64,000 nt of DNA from the NCBI GenBank assembly GCA_041398245.1, contig JAWKVC010000002.1, positions 1-64,000 of the forward strand, given 5' to 3'. The DNA comes from UBA7672 sp041398245 (GTDB taxonomy: Bacteria; Pseudomonadota; Alphaproteobacteria; Caulobacterales; Hyphomonadaceae). The notes under the pieces are model-generated. The model had not been told where the DNA came from. It was given only the letters and a program-made list of their open reading frames with translations, and searched no databases. Below, one piece after another: positions 8,647-17,651 of this stretch (its first letter is position 1; the number at the start of each line of letters is the position of its first letter). The translations under genes were made by a program, and so were the position numbers.

Positions 8647-8868
8647 CTACTTCGCCTTCACATTGCCCTTGGCATCGAGATTGGCGCCGCAGCCGACGCA
8701 GGTGTAGCCGCCCCACATCGCCTGTTCCATGTTCGCGGGCTTGCGCATCTTCGGCTGCTCCAGGCCGCAGGCGGCGCACTTCACCGGCTTGCGCAGGACA
8801 ATCATGACCACCATCACGACCAGCGCCGTTCCCGCGCCGATCAGTGCGCCCGTCAGCATGCTATCCAT
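8647..8868 (-). CDS. Small membrane-anchored zinc-ribbon protein
   Basis: A 73-residue protein with an N-terminal transmembrane helix (about residues 5-26, TGALIGAGTALVVMVVMIVL) followed by a cytoplasmic four-cysteine zinc ribbon made by CAACG and CVGCG. The C-terminus is short and basic. It is first in a two-gene operon with the GFA protein. Function unknown; the pattern suggests a structural or partner-binding protein rather than an enzyme. Confidence 0.8.
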   Translation of the reverse strand: MDSMLTGALIGAGTALVVMVVMIVLRKPVKCAACGLEQPKMRKPANMEQAMWGGYTCVGCGANLDAKGNVKAK

Positions 8869-9010
8869 TGCAGGTCTCCCTTCGCCGCGCCCCGCAAGGA
8901 TGATGCACGCGGCCGCGCCCGTCCAGCCGTCGGAATCCGTGATGGCGATAGACCACAGGGCCGGAGGCGCCTAATCAGGAGGCCAGATGAAAGATCCGGG
9001 GAGGAATCGG

Positions 9011-11005
9011 ATGAGATCACTGCTGCTTGCCGGCGCTGGCGCAGTCCTGCTGACCGGCTGCGTGGGCGTTGAGCCTGCATCCGTCGAGGCGCCGCCAGCC
9101 GCGCCTGCGCCGCTGACCGGGCCCGAGACGCCATCGGACTTCACGCGACAATCGCATAGCGACGTCGTGACAGCCCTGCCCTTCGACGACACCCGCGATT
9201 TCGCGAACGCAGACCATGGCTTCATCGCGACCCGCAAGGACCCGAAGATCACGACCGCGGCCGGACAGGTGGTGTGGGATCTTTCTGCGTTCGATTTCCT
9301 CAAGGCGCCCGCGCCGCCGACTGTGAACCCCAGCCTCTGGCGTCAGGGCCAACTGATGGCGAAACACGGGCTCTTCCAGGTGAGCGAGAACATCTGGCAG
9401 GTGCGCGGGTTCGACCTCGCCAACACCACCTTCATCAAGGGCGCGACGGGCTGGATCGTGATCGACACGCTGGGCTCGAACGAGACGGCGAAAGCAGCGC
9501 TCGATCTTGTCACCGAGCATCTGGGCGCCAGGCCGGTCGTCGCCGTGCTCTACACCCATTCGCATGTCGATCATTTCGGCGGGACGGGCGGGCTCGTCTC
9601 GCTTGAGGATGTGAAAGCCGGCAAGGTGCAGGTGATCGCGCCGAAAGGATTTCTCGAAGCAGCCGTCGGCGAGAATGTGATCGCCGGCCCCGCCATGCAG
9701 CGTCGCGCGATGTACCAGTTCGGCATTCCGCTTCCCAAAGGCGCCGACGGGCTGGTCAATGCGGGGATCGGGCCGGGCCTGTCGACGGGAACGACCTCGC
9801 TGATTCCGCCAACAAAGGAGATCGGCCAGACCGGGGAAGAAATGACCCTCGATGGCGTGAAGATGGTGTTCCAGTACACGCCGGGCACCGAAGCGCCGGC
9901 CGAGATGAACATCTGGTTCCCCGACTGGAAGATCGTGGACATGGCGGAGAACGCCAACGCCACGCAGCACAACATCCTGACGCCGCGCGGCGCCGTGGTG
10001 CGCGACGCTAAGGTCTGGGCCGAAGGCCTGACGCAGTCGCTACGCCTGTTCGGAGAGGCCGACACCCTGATCACCAGCCATGGCTGGCCACGGTTCGGCA
10101 ATCCGGCCATCCGCGACTACCTCGGAAAACACCGCGACGCCTATGCCTTCCTGCACGATCAGACCGTGCGGCTGATGAACAAGGGGCTCAATGGCGACGA
10201 GATCGCGGCGCAGCTGGAGCTGCCGCCAGAGCTGGCCGTGGAATGGTACGACCGGCCTTACTACGGCTCATACAGTTTCAATTCCCGCGCGGTCTATCAG
10301 TTCTACATGGGCTGGTACGATGGCAACCCGGTGAACCTCGCGCCCATGCCGCCTGTGGAGACCGGCAAGCGCTATGTCGCGGCGATGGGCGGAGCAGCAA
10401 AAGTGAAAGCTCTCGCACGAGAGGCCTATGAAGCAGGCGACTATGCCTGGGCGGCTGAGCTGCTGAACCATGTGCTCATGGCGGACGGAGCCGACATTGA
10501 AGCCAAGGATCTGCTGGCGCGCTGCTATGACCAGCTGGGCTGGCAAGCCGAACCCTCGACATGGCGCAACATCTATCTCACCGGCGCGAAGGAGCTGCGC
10601 GACGGCGTCGGCCCGCCGCGCACGACGATTGCAACGCAGATGGCGGCGATCGTGAACCTGCCGATCGGATCCCTGATCGACCTGCTCGCCGTGCGCCTCG
10701 ATCCGGAAAAGGCGCGCGGGCAGAGCGTAAAGCTGGCTTTCGAACTCACCGACACGAGCGAGAAGACCTATGTCACCATCGCCAATGGCGTGCTGGTGCA
10801 TGAAGAGATCGACGCGCCGGGGCCGGTCGATGCGAAACTCACGCTCAGCCGCGCAGATTTCCTCGGCGGCGTCTTCGGCGGCCAGCCCCTGCCCCCGAAG
10901 ATCGCCAGCGGCGCGGTGAAGCTGGAGGGTAGTCCGCAGGCGCTGCTGCGATTGTCCCAGTGGATGGATCCGCCCAATCCCGCCTTCCCGATCGTGACAC
11001 GCTAG
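9011..11005 (+). CDS. Alkylsulfatase / SdsA-like metallo-beta-lactamase-fold lipoprotein
   Basis: A 664-residue lipoprotein that should hydrolyse alkyl sulfates such as dodecyl sulfate, releasing the alcohol and sulfate, in the periplasm or at the cell surface. I start it at the ATG at 9011, which gives a compact signal peptide with lipobox LLTGC. The metallo-beta-lactamase domain carries the zinc motif THSHVDHFGG (H183, H185, D187, H188), then the family's long insertions and AENANATQHNILTPRGA. A helical dimerisation region and a C-terminal SCP2-like domain (VRLDPEKARGQ...LAFELTDTSEKTY) complete the usual SdsA architecture. It is not in an obvious operon. Confidence 0.93.
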   Translation: MRSLLLAGAGAVLLTGCVGVEPASVEAPPAAPAPLTGPETPSDFTRQSHSDVVTALPFDDTRDFANADHGFIATRKDPKITTAAGQVVWDLSAFDFLKAPAPPTVNPSLWRQGQLMAKHGLFQVSENIWQVRGFDLANTTFIKGATGWIVIDTLGSNETAKAALDLVTEHLGARPVVAVLYTHSHVDHFGGTGGLVSLEDVKAGKVQVIAPKGFLEAAVGENVIAGPAMQRRAMYQFGIPLPKGADGLVNAGIGPGLSTGTTSLIPPTKEIGQTGEEMTLDGVKMVFQYTPGTEAPAEMNIWFPDWKIVDMAENANATQHNILTPRGAVVRDAKVWAEGLTQSLRLFGEADTLITSHGWPRFGNPAIRDYLGKHRDAYAFLHDQTVRLMNKGLNGDEIAAQLELPPELAVEWYDRPYYGSYSFNSRAVYQFYMGWYDGNPVNLAPMPPVETGKRYVAAMGGAAKVKALAREAYEAGDYAWAAELLNHVLMADGADIEAKDLLARCYDQLGWQAEPSTWRNIYLTGAKELRDGVGPPRTTIATQMAAIVNLPIGSLIDLLAVRLDPEKARGQSVKLAFELTDTSEKTYVTIANGVLVHEEIDAPGPVDAKLTLSRADFLGGVFGGQPLPPKIASGAVKLEGSPQALLRLSQWMDPPNPAFPIVTR

Positions 11006-11117
11006 CGCCGGAACGATCCGGCGGCCCTGTCCTTCTCACGGGACATGTGGCCGCCGAGGCGGTGTGCGTCCGGTCTGGCGCCGGGTCGGGAAGGAGCGGT
11101 CTTGCGTTGCTCTGTCT

Positions 11118-11198
11118 TCAGGCGCCGCGCCGGCGGAGCTGCGTGATCGTCACGAGCTTGAGGAGGACGACCGCCAGCCCTGCGATTGTTCCGGTCAT
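11118..11198 (-). CDS. Possible 26-residue single-pass membrane peptide
   Basis: A short ORF whose ATG is preceded by GGGAGG with 7 bases spacing. The peptide begins MTGTIAGLAVVLLKLVTITQ and ends RRRGA, that is one hydrophobic helix with a basic tail, as in KdpF- or CydX-like membrane micropeptides. It reads divergently from the WYL regulator gene. Support is the ribosome site and the amino-acid pattern only; no homolog was checked. Confidence 0.4.
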   Translation of the reverse strand: MTGTIAGLAVVLLKLVTITQLRRRGA

Positions 11199-11250
11199 TT
11201 CGGTCCTCCCTTGCCTGCGCCAGCCTGATGACACATACCTGCCAGATCGC

Positions 11251-11272
11251 TGCTGACAGCATCGTGTCAGCA
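11251..11272. promoter_or_regulatory. Perfect 8-bp inverted repeat upstream of WYL regulator (candidate operator)
   Basis: TGCTGACA and TGTCAGCA separated by 6 bases, ending about 20 bases before the regulator's GTG start and between two divergent ORFs. The position and symmetry fit an autoregulatory binding site for the helix-turn-helix protein encoded downstream; this is inference. Confidence 0.5.
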
Positions 11273-11291
11273 TGGAGGGAGGGGCGTTTCG

Positions 11292-12032
11292 GTGCGCAAG
11301 GCAGACCGTCTGTTCGAGATCATCCAGATCCTGCGCCGGTCGAAGAAGCCAGTGACCGCAGACGCGATGGCTGCGGAGCTGGAGACATCCAAACGCTCCG
11401 TCTATCGCGACATCGCGGCGCTTCTGGCCCAGCGCGTGCCGATCCGCGGCGAAGCCGGCATCGGCTATGTGCTCGACAAGGGCCTCGACATGCCCCCGCT
11501 GATGCTGACGACTGACGAGATCGAAGCGGCGGTGCTCGGCGCGCAGTGGGTGATCAATCGCGGCGATCCGCAGCTGGCCAAGGCGGCGCAGGATCTGCTG
11601 GCGAAAATCGAGGCGAGCATCCCTGAACGGCTACGGCCCTATATCGACGACCCGGCGCATCGCGTGGTGCCCGCCTGGGATCGCGCGAGGGATGTCATCG
11701 ATCTCGGCACGGTACGCGGCGCAATCAACAACTCGCGCAAGATGCAGCTCGACTATCGCGATGTGGAAGGCCGCGCGACAGTGCGCGTGATCTGGCCGAT
11801 CATGCTCGGCTATTACGAGACGACGCGCATCATCTGCGCATGGTGCGAAACGCGGAAGGACTTCCGCTCGTTCCGGTCTGATCGCGTCGTCTCGGCTGTC
11901 GTTCTGGACGACCGTTTTCCGGAGCGTCCCTCAACACTGCGCGTGAAATGGCGCAAGGCGATGGAGGCTGACTGGAAACGCCGCCAGGCGGAATGGCAGA
12001 AGCAGAAGCCGACCGGACAGCCCAGCGCCTAG
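11292..12032 (+). CDS. YafY-type HTH/WYL-domain transcriptional regulator
   Basis: A 246-residue regulator with an N-terminal winged helix (RLFEIIQILRRSKKPVTADA, then LETSKRSVYRDIAALL as recognition helix) and a WYL domain (about residues 135-225) that in this family senses small ligands or nucleic acid. The canonical W-Y-L triad is altered, but RKMQLDYRDVEGRATVRVIW and WCETRKDFRSFRSDRV are the expected strands. The start is a GTG with GGGAGGGG upstream. The palindrome before it is a likely site of self-regulation. The nearest candidate targets are the divergent mini-ORF and the upstream alkylsulfatase gene. Confidence 0.92.
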   Translation: MRKADRLFEIIQILRRSKKPVTADAMAAELETSKRSVYRDIAALLAQRVPIRGEAGIGYVLDKGLDMPPLMLTTDEIEAAVLGAQWVINRGDPQLAKAAQDLLAKIEASIPERLRPYIDDPAHRVVPAWDRARDVIDLGTVRGAINNSRKMQLDYRDVEGRATVRVIWPIMLGYYETTRIICAWCETRKDFRSFRSDRVVSAVVLDDRFPERPSTLRVKWRKAMEADWKRRQAEWQKQKPTGQPSA

Positions 12033-12046
12033 GCGCTCCATCCGGA

Positions 12047-12082
12047 AAATAAAAAGCGCCGACCCCGGGGAGAGGTCGGCGC
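12047..12082 (-). terminator. Rho-independent terminator of the TonB-dependent receptor gene
   Basis: A 9-bp stem (GCGCCGACC with GGTCGGCGC) and 9-base loop. Read on the minus strand it is followed by TTTTTATTTT. It lies about 45 bases past the receptor stop. Confidence 0.85.
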
Positions 12083-12125
12083 AAGTGCCAATCGCGGGAG
12101 CACCGCCATTGGGAAAAGGGTTAGA

Positions 12126-15086
12126 TCAGAACTTGATCTGCAGCTCGGCGCCCCAGGTACGCGGCGGGCGAAGCGTTTCGCCGTTCGTGTAACAGGAAGT
12201 GGGCGACTGCCCTCCGAAGGACTGCGGCGTCGTAGTCGGAGTCGAGAAGCACTCTGTCGGCGAAACTTGCCGATAGACGCCTTCGCGGAGTCCCGCCCCG
12301 GCGCTGTCGTACTGGATCTCGTCGAAGATGTTCCGCACGAAGCCGATCAGCGTGATGTTGCCGTCGGAGTTGGTCCAGCTGAGGCGAGCATCCGTCTGAT
12401 CCCACGACGGCGTCTTTGTGTACGACCGGTTGAAGATCGAGGTGAACGAAATGTCCTGCCAGAAGTAGCTGAGCGAAGCCGCGAGCGTCGAACCGTCCTC
12501 GAAGTCCCACGTGTAGGTGCCGTTAAGCGCGATCTTGTTCTTCGGGCTGAATGGCAGGATGTTGCCGTTGAGATTCTGACCCTGCACGCCAAGGCAGGCA
12601 CCCGGCGTCGTCGTGTTGTTGGTCGTCGCCGGAACCGGGAATGTGCCGTTAGCGTTTGGCGCTACCGGGCATGACGCCGTCGGCGAAACCGTTGCAGGCG
12701 CCCCGAGCGGCTGCGCCGCCGGGTCGAACGCATACGGATCGAGCGAGTGGACGAGCGGCGGCGTGTCGCCGATTTCCGGATTGGTCCAGCCGTAGTTGAA
12801 CAGCAACCTGAAGTTATCCGTCGGATACCAGATTGTCTCAAGCTCGAAGCCGGTTGTGTTAACTTCGGGCAGGTTGACGTACGAGGTATAGGGAGCCGGA
12901 CGCGGAGCGCCGCCACCTGGATCATCTGGCACGATCAGATTGGGAACCTGGTAGCCCTGATAGTCGTAGAAGAACAGCGTCGCGTTTGTGACGAGGTCCA
13001 GATCCGACCAGGTCCGCTTGAGGCCAAGTTCGAACGCGTCGACGAGTTCCTTATCGGTGAAGGGCGTCGACACCATCGTGCAGAACACAGCGGCGCAGCC
13101 AAGACCACCCGGCTTGTAGCCGCGGTTGTACTGACCGTAGATCAGCGTGTCCTCATCCGGCGTCCAGTCGAGGCCCACAACCCCAGTGACTTCCTCGAAC
13201 TCGGCATGCAGATCACGATATGCGTTGCCGGTGACAGCATCATAGTAGATGCCCAGCGGGTTCGACGGCGTGACGTTGACGACGCCTTTGCCAACCTGTC
13301 CCGTGGCCGGATCGAGACCGCCCAGCGTCCGCGTGACATCGAGGCGTGTCGGCACCGCGCCCTGAAGGATAGCGGTTGCGAGCGCCGCATTGCCTCCAAC
13401 AAGGCCTGTGTAAGCTGGCAGGAAGCCGTTTTCGAGCGCGTTCTCGATAATGTAGTGGTTGATAACGCGGGCATATTCGCGGCCGTTCTGAATGTCGTTT
13501 GACCAGCGGATACCAAGCTTCAGCTTCAGCTGATCGTTGATCTCGTAGTCGGTCTGGATGAAAGCGCCGTAGGCGTTGTTCACGGCCTGGTTGTTGGTGT
13601 GGAACATCAACGAACCGCCGGGGACGAGGCCGCCAGAATACGAGTTGCGTCCCGAAACCGGCAACTCAGGCAAATTGGTCGGCGGCGGAACAGGCACGCC
13701 AAGCGGGCCACCCGCTAGCAGCCAGCTCTGCGTGGCGCCGAAATCCCAGATCGGACCGCCGGGATTTTCGACCTGGCTGACGAAGACGAGCTGGTTGTAG
13801 TTCTCCTGATAGTGGTAGAGGCCGGCGGTGACCTGCAGCGGGCCATCCCAGGTCGAGATGAAGTTCAGCTCGTTCGAGAACCACGCACGGTTTTCCGTGT
13901 AGTCCGAAATCCGCTCCGTGTAGATTCGGCGGCCATTGAAGGTCGGCCCACACAGCGCGTTGCACGTGTAGTCATTGATCGATGTGCCGTCCTGGTCCTG
14001 CTGCAGATTGTAGAGGTACCAGACATAGCCGCCGAGGTATTTCACATCGAAACCGGGCGCGTGGTACACGGCTTCCAGCGCGAGTTCAGACGTCGGCCAC
14101 AGGTGGGCGAAGTTCTGGAAGCTGGCGTCGAAACCATACCGGTCGTTGATCGACGGGTTGCTGGTCTGGTTGCCGATCTGTGTGCGGGTCGGATCCTGAA
14201 GGCCAAAATAGCCATTGGGGCCGAGTTCGGCCGTCGAGTTGTAGAAGCGCGTGTTCCACGGATAGGGGCTGTCGACGCCCGTCCGCGCGCCTGGCGCACC
14301 GTAGCGCACATCCCAGCCAAGCCGGCCGGCGCGAATCCAGAGATCCAGATCCTCGCCAACGTCAAACTCGAGCTGACCTTCGATGTATGTGTCGTCGCGA
14401 CGGCCACCTTCCGTGTCGCCGGTCGCATAGTTGGTGAAATAGCCTTCGTTCTGCACCGACCGCGAATAGCCGACGCGATAGCGCATCCAGTCGGTGATCG
14501 GACCCGCGAACGTGCCCTGCACGGCTGCGGTGTCGAAATTGCCGTACTGGAAGTTGACCTGGCCTTCGAACTCTTCGGTCGGGCGCTTGGTGATGACGTT
14601 CAGCGCGCCGCCGATCGAGTCGCGGCCGTAGAGCGTGCCCTGCGGACCACGCACGACCTCGACGCGTTCCACGAAGATCGGTTCGCGGCTCGCCGGAATG
14701 GCGGACGAGAAGTAGACGCCGTCGACATAGTTCGAGATGCCCGAGCGAATACCGAAGTTGTTCGACGTACGCGTAACACCGCGCATGCCGAGTCGGTCGT
14801 TCGAGGTCGAGTAGCTGAGGCCTGGCGCGAAGTTCGTGTAGTCCTGCACCGTCGTCAGACCGATCTCGTCGCGCATCTCACTGGTGATGGCCGTAACGGC
14901 CACTGAGATGTCCTGAACGGTCTCTTCGCGTTTCTGCGCCGTAACGACCACGACGTCGCGACCCGCCCTGCTCTCCTGTTCATTGCCCTCTGGGGGCTGT
15001 TGCGGTCCGCCGTCCTGAGCTGCGGCTGGCAGAGCCATTCCGAGCGCAAGCAAACTGACCAACGAAATACGATGTAGCTGCGCCAT
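12126..15086 (-). CDS. TonB-dependent outer-membrane receptor
   Basis: A 986-residue outer-membrane active transporter. The start at 15086 gives a clean Sec signal peptide (HRISLVSLLALGMALPAAAQ) with the ribosome site GGGAGGA; the open frame extends further upstream without translation signals. A TonB-box-like DVVVVTAQKREET precedes the plug domain (VQDISVAVTAITSEM; VEVVRGPQGTLYGRDSIGG), followed by the 22-strand barrel ending in an aromatic residue (GAELQIKF). The plug style is that of the large Caulobacter/sphingomonad family associated with uptake of complex carbon compounds or siderophores; the substrate is not evident. It is monocistronic, with its own terminator and a long upstream region. 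Confidence 0.94.
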   Translation of the reverse strand: MAQLHRISLVSLLALGMALPAAAQDGGPQQPPEGNEQESRAGRDVVVVTAQKREETVQDISVAVTAITSEMRDEIGLTTVQDYTNFAPGLSYSTSNDRLGMRGVTRTSNNFGIRSGISNYVDGVYFSSAIPASREPIFVERVEVVRGPQGTLYGRDSIGGALNVITKRPTEEFEGQVNFQYGNFDTAAVQGTFAGPITDWMRYRVGYSRSVQNEGYFTNYATGDTEGGRRDDTYIEGQLEFDVGEDLDLWIRAGRLGWDVRYGAPGARTGVDSPYPWNTRFYNSTAELGPNGYFGLQDPTRTQIGNQTSNPSINDRYGFDASFQNFAHLWPTSELALEAVYHAPGFDVKYLGGYVWYLYNLQQDQDGTSINDYTCNALCGPTFNGRRIYTERISDYTENRAWFSNELNFISTWDGPLQVTAGLYHYQENYNQLVFVSQVENPGGPIWDFGATQSWLLAGGPLGVPVPPPTNLPELPVSGRNSYSGGLVPGGSLMFHTNNQAVNNAYGAFIQTDYEINDQLKLKLGIRWSNDIQNGREYARVINHYIIENALENGFLPAYTGLVGGNAALATAILQGAVPTRLDVTRTLGGLDPATGQVGKGVVNVTPSNPLGIYYDAVTGNAYRDLHAEFEEVTGVVGLDWTPDEDTLIYGQYNRGYKPGGLGCAAVFCTMVSTPFTDKELVDAFELGLKRTWSDLDLVTNATLFFYDYQGYQVPNLIVPDDPGGGAPRPAPYTSYVNLPEVNTTGFELETIWYPTDNFRLLFNYGWTNPEIGDTPPLVHSLDPYAFDPAAQPLGAPATVSPTASCPVAPNANGTFPVPATTNNTTTPGACLGVQGQNLNGNILPFSPKNKIALNGTYTWDFEDGSTLAASLSYFWQDISFTSIFNRSYTKTPSWDQTDARLSWTNSDGNITLIGFVRNIFDEIQYDSAGAGLREGVYRQVSPTECFSTPTTTPQSFGGQSPTSCYTNGETLRPPRTWGAELQIKF

Positions 15087-15572
15087 TCGACGCGTCCTCC
15101 CTGTCAGCGATCCTCCCGAGGCGTCCTGTCTCTCTGTGTGACGCCTGCGCGCCGCCGGCTTGGTTCGGCTCGCGCAAGAGTGATCCTGGGAGTTGCTTGA
15201 ACCCCGCGTCAACGGCGCCTAGGCGACGCTGGGGTACGATCAGAACTGCAGTACGGACGCTTAAATGTGCGGCGCACAATGAAATAACGCGAACGTAATG
15301 CCGCTGCGGAATATACTCACAAGCATGTGAATTTCCAAAAATACGCTGGGGAACTCTGACGTAGAGTAATATTGACGCGATGGTCACTGACCTGACCCTT
15401 GGTGCGACTTTTTGGCGCCGCAGCGTGACAGTGTCCCAGAGAACTCAGAAAAATATTTTTGCTTCCGCGAACGTAAAGCGGAGGCTTTTGGCGACCTGCA
15501 GGCCGATTTCCGAAACACGGTATGGAATTTCGGACCGCTTCAGAGACGATCGAATCGAAGCCGGCGTGTCAC
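15087..15572. other. Intergenic region with no gene recognised
   Basis: About 490 bases upstream of the receptor gene. It is less GC-rich than its surroundings between about 15240 and 15560 and must hold the receptor promoter on the minus strand. Open frames here lack ribosome sites and protein-like composition. I could not identify an operator, riboswitch or small RNA by eye. Confidence 0.5.
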
Positions 15573-15598
15573 AAATCCCCAGCCAGCGCCGGGGATTT
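15573..15598 (-). terminator. Probable terminator of folA
   Basis: Stem AAATCCCC / GGGGATTT with a 10-base loop, about 60 bases beyond the folA stop. The T-tract on the minus strand is short, so termination strength is uncertain. Confidence 0.5.
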
Positions 15599-15660
15599 TG
15601 CCACGCTTCCCTCGCCTGTCCTGCGCTTGGCGGGCCATGGAACTCGCGAGGGTCGGAACT

Positions 15661-16203
15661 TCACTGCCGCTCGTATTCGCGGATCACGAACGGATATTCG
15701 TTGTCGGCGTCAGCCTCGACAGGAACGGCGCTCACCTCGCGCCACGCGCTGCGATCGAACACCGGGAAGAACACGTCTGCTTCCCGTTCGGCGTCGACCT
15801 CGGTCAGGGTCATGTGGGTCGCCAGCGGCAGCGCAGCGGCGTAAATGTCCGCCCCCCCAACGACCGCGACTTCGCTTGCCCCCAAACGCACCGCCATGGC
15901 GCGCCCCGCCGCCAGGGCCGGCGGCAGGCTCGAATAGACATGCGCTCCTGGCGCCATGAACTGAAGGTTGCGGGTAGCTACGATATTGGGCCGGCCCGGC
16001 AGCGGACGGCGCGGGAAGCTGTCCCACGTCTTGCGCCCCATCAGAAGCGGGGTCGCCGCCGTGATCCGACGGAAGTTCGCCATGTCGGTCTTGAGACGGA
16101 ACAACAGCTGATTATTCAGGCCCAGCTCGCCTCGCCTGCCTGTCGCCGCTACGATGCGAACACCGATGCGATCAGAACTGGCGGGGAAGGTGGACGGTGA
16201 CAC
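15661..16203 (-). CDS. folA: Dihydrofolate reductase
   Basis: Reduces dihydrofolate to tetrahydrofolate with NADPH, regenerating the folate oxidised by thymidylate synthase, whose gene lies 1.4 kb away. The enzyme core begins RIVAATGRRGELGLNNQL and contains ITAATPLLMGRKTWDSF, RPNIVATRN and EVAVVGGADIYAAALP, in the order expected for a DHFR. Length of 180 residues assumes a GTG start at 16203; the first 15 residues are not conserved and the start is uncertain. The gene is divergent from the VUT transporter with a 99-base gap. Confidence 0.93.
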   Translation of the reverse strand: MSPSTFPASSDRIGVRIVAATGRRGELGLNNQLLFRLKTDMANFRRITAATPLLMGRKTWDSFPRRPLPGRPNIVATRNLQFMAPGAHVYSSLPPALAAGRAMAVRLGASEVAVVGGADIYAAALPLATHMTLTEVDAEREADVFFPVFDRSAWREVSAVPVEADADNEYPFVIREYERQ

Positions 16204-16302
16204 GATTATCTCGCTATTGACGGCGCCGACGGGCGAAGGACGCTGGCCGATGCAGTCGAGCCTCGTTCGGCGGCAGGCGCAAGCGGGTTGGAGCGATCGC
16301 AG

Positions 16303-16997
16303 ATGGATGGGGTCTGGAACGAGATAGTGGGGGCGATCGCCTTCCGCGATCCGTCGCACCTGCCGCTGGTCTTGCTCGGCTATGTCGCGACCGGCCTGCT
16401 GATCTGGCGGATGAGGGGACGCGCCTGGGCCTATGCCTATGTCGCGCTGATCCCGTTCCTGAACTGGAGCTTCGGGAAGAACGTGCCACAGGCCGATCTG
16501 ACCGAGTTGCTGTCCGGCGTGTTCGGCACGGCCGAGCCCATTCTCTTCAATCCGCTGACCATCGCCACCGGCATGGTCTTCGTCGTTCGCGACTTCGTTC
16601 AGCGCGAGATGGGTCACCGGGTGCTGATCCTGATGGCGCTCGCGATTGGCTGGTCGTTCTACTACTCGCTGCCCGGCATCGCGCTCGCATCAGCGGCAGC
16701 GTTTGCAGTCTCCGAAACGGTCGACTGGGTGCTGTTCACTTTCACCCGTTACAGGCTGTCGACCCGCATCCTCCTGTCGAGCGCGCTGGCCACGCCGATC
16801 GACACAACAGTGTTCCTGTGGGGCGCCGATTTCAGCGGGCGTCTCGCCGCCGAGGCCGACGGAACGGCGTTTGTGCCCTGTTCACGCTGCCGAACTGGAT
16901 CTTCTTCATTGTCGGCAAGATGATCGGCGCGGTGATTGTGTCGGCCATGATCCGTATTCGCGAGAAGCGTGGCGAAGTGGACCCTGCAGCGGCCTAG
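16303..16997 (+). pseudogene. VUT/DUF165 (YhhQ-like queuosine-precursor) transporter gene with a one-base frameshift
   Basis: A multi-pass inner-membrane protein. The main frame from ATG 16303 gives helices such as SHLPLVLLGYVATGLLIWRM and the DUF165-like core NPLTIATGMVFVVRDFVQRE, VSETVDWVLFTFTRYRL and LATPIDTTVFLWG. Near 16870 the conserved sequence moves to another frame, ALFTLPNWIFFIVGKMIGAV, and ends REKRGEVDPAAA. One added base (for example a second G in GTGCCC) restores 231 residues. The family imports preQ0/preQ1; substrate here is inferred. A sequencing error seems more likely than decay because nothing else is damaged. Confidence 0.72.
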
Positions 16998-17050
16998 CCG
17001 GGTCGGGCGAGCCGGCGGCAAACAGCCTCCGACAAATAGACAAACAGAAT

Positions 17051-17072
17051 GGGCGGTCCGTCTGGACCGCCC
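17051..17072. terminator. Hairpin between convergent genes, probable bidirectional terminator
   Basis: A perfect 9-bp stem GGGCGGTCC / GGACCGCCC with a 4-base loop, located between the transporter stop and the stop of the minus-strand lipoprotein gene. The flanking T-tracts are weak on both sides. Confidence 0.6.
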
Positions 17073-17122
17073 TTCCGCAACTCTTGCGAGTCTCTTTTCC
17101 AGCTTAAGCCGAAAAGGCCCTG

Positions 17123-17365
17123 TTAGTGGGCCGGCTCGGCCGGGGTTTCGGCAGCCGGTTCAGCCGGCATTTCGGCAGCCGGAGCGGCCGGGTCAGCAGG
17201 CATTTCAGCGGCCGGCATTTCGGCAGCCGGGGCAGCCTCCGGAGCCGGAGTTTCGGCGGCCGGGGTTTCAGCCGGGGTTTCAGTGGTGGCAGTTTCTCCG
17301 CCGCAGGCGGCGAGAGCGAGGGCGGCAGCCGAAGCAGCCACAGCAGCGATCAGTTTGAACGACAT
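17123..17365 (-). CDS. Small Pro/Ala/Glu-rich lipoprotein
   Basis: An 80-residue lipoprotein: signal peptide FKLIAAVAASAAALALAAC with lipobox LAAC, then CGGETATT and a tail of repeated PAETPAAE / PAAEMPA units with no folded domain. Such tails usually act as flexible extended spacers across the periplasm or through peptidoglycan. The repeats are imperfect and number about eight. No partner is visible nearby; function unknown. Confidence 0.78.
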   Translation of the reverse strand: MSFKLIAAVAASAAALALAACGGETATTETPAETPAAETPAPEAAPAAEMPAAEMPADPAAPAAEMPAEPAAETPAEPAH

Positions 17366-17651
17366 TGGATAAGATCCCTCCGACGGATCACACCCGCCAC
17401 GGGAAGATCATTTTCCGGGCGGTCCCCGTTCTTCGGATGACGTCGTGCAAAGCACAAGATGTTGAATTATTGCGATTCAGACAGCTTGATCGCGTGATCA
17501 ATCACCCTGCGGACGACGCGTATTCAGGCTTGCGATCACAGCGCCAGACAGCCGTCATTGGCGCCATTCAGCGTGTGCCCGGAAATCCTTGAATCCATTC
17601 GCGATAAGGCAGATCGGGATGCCGCAGGCGCGAATTGGATCTGAATGCCCT

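Noticed and set aside
15380..15844. Plus-strand frame (154 codons) across the region upstream of folA
   Set aside because: It runs into antisense of folA and its translation lacks domain features; no ribosome site.
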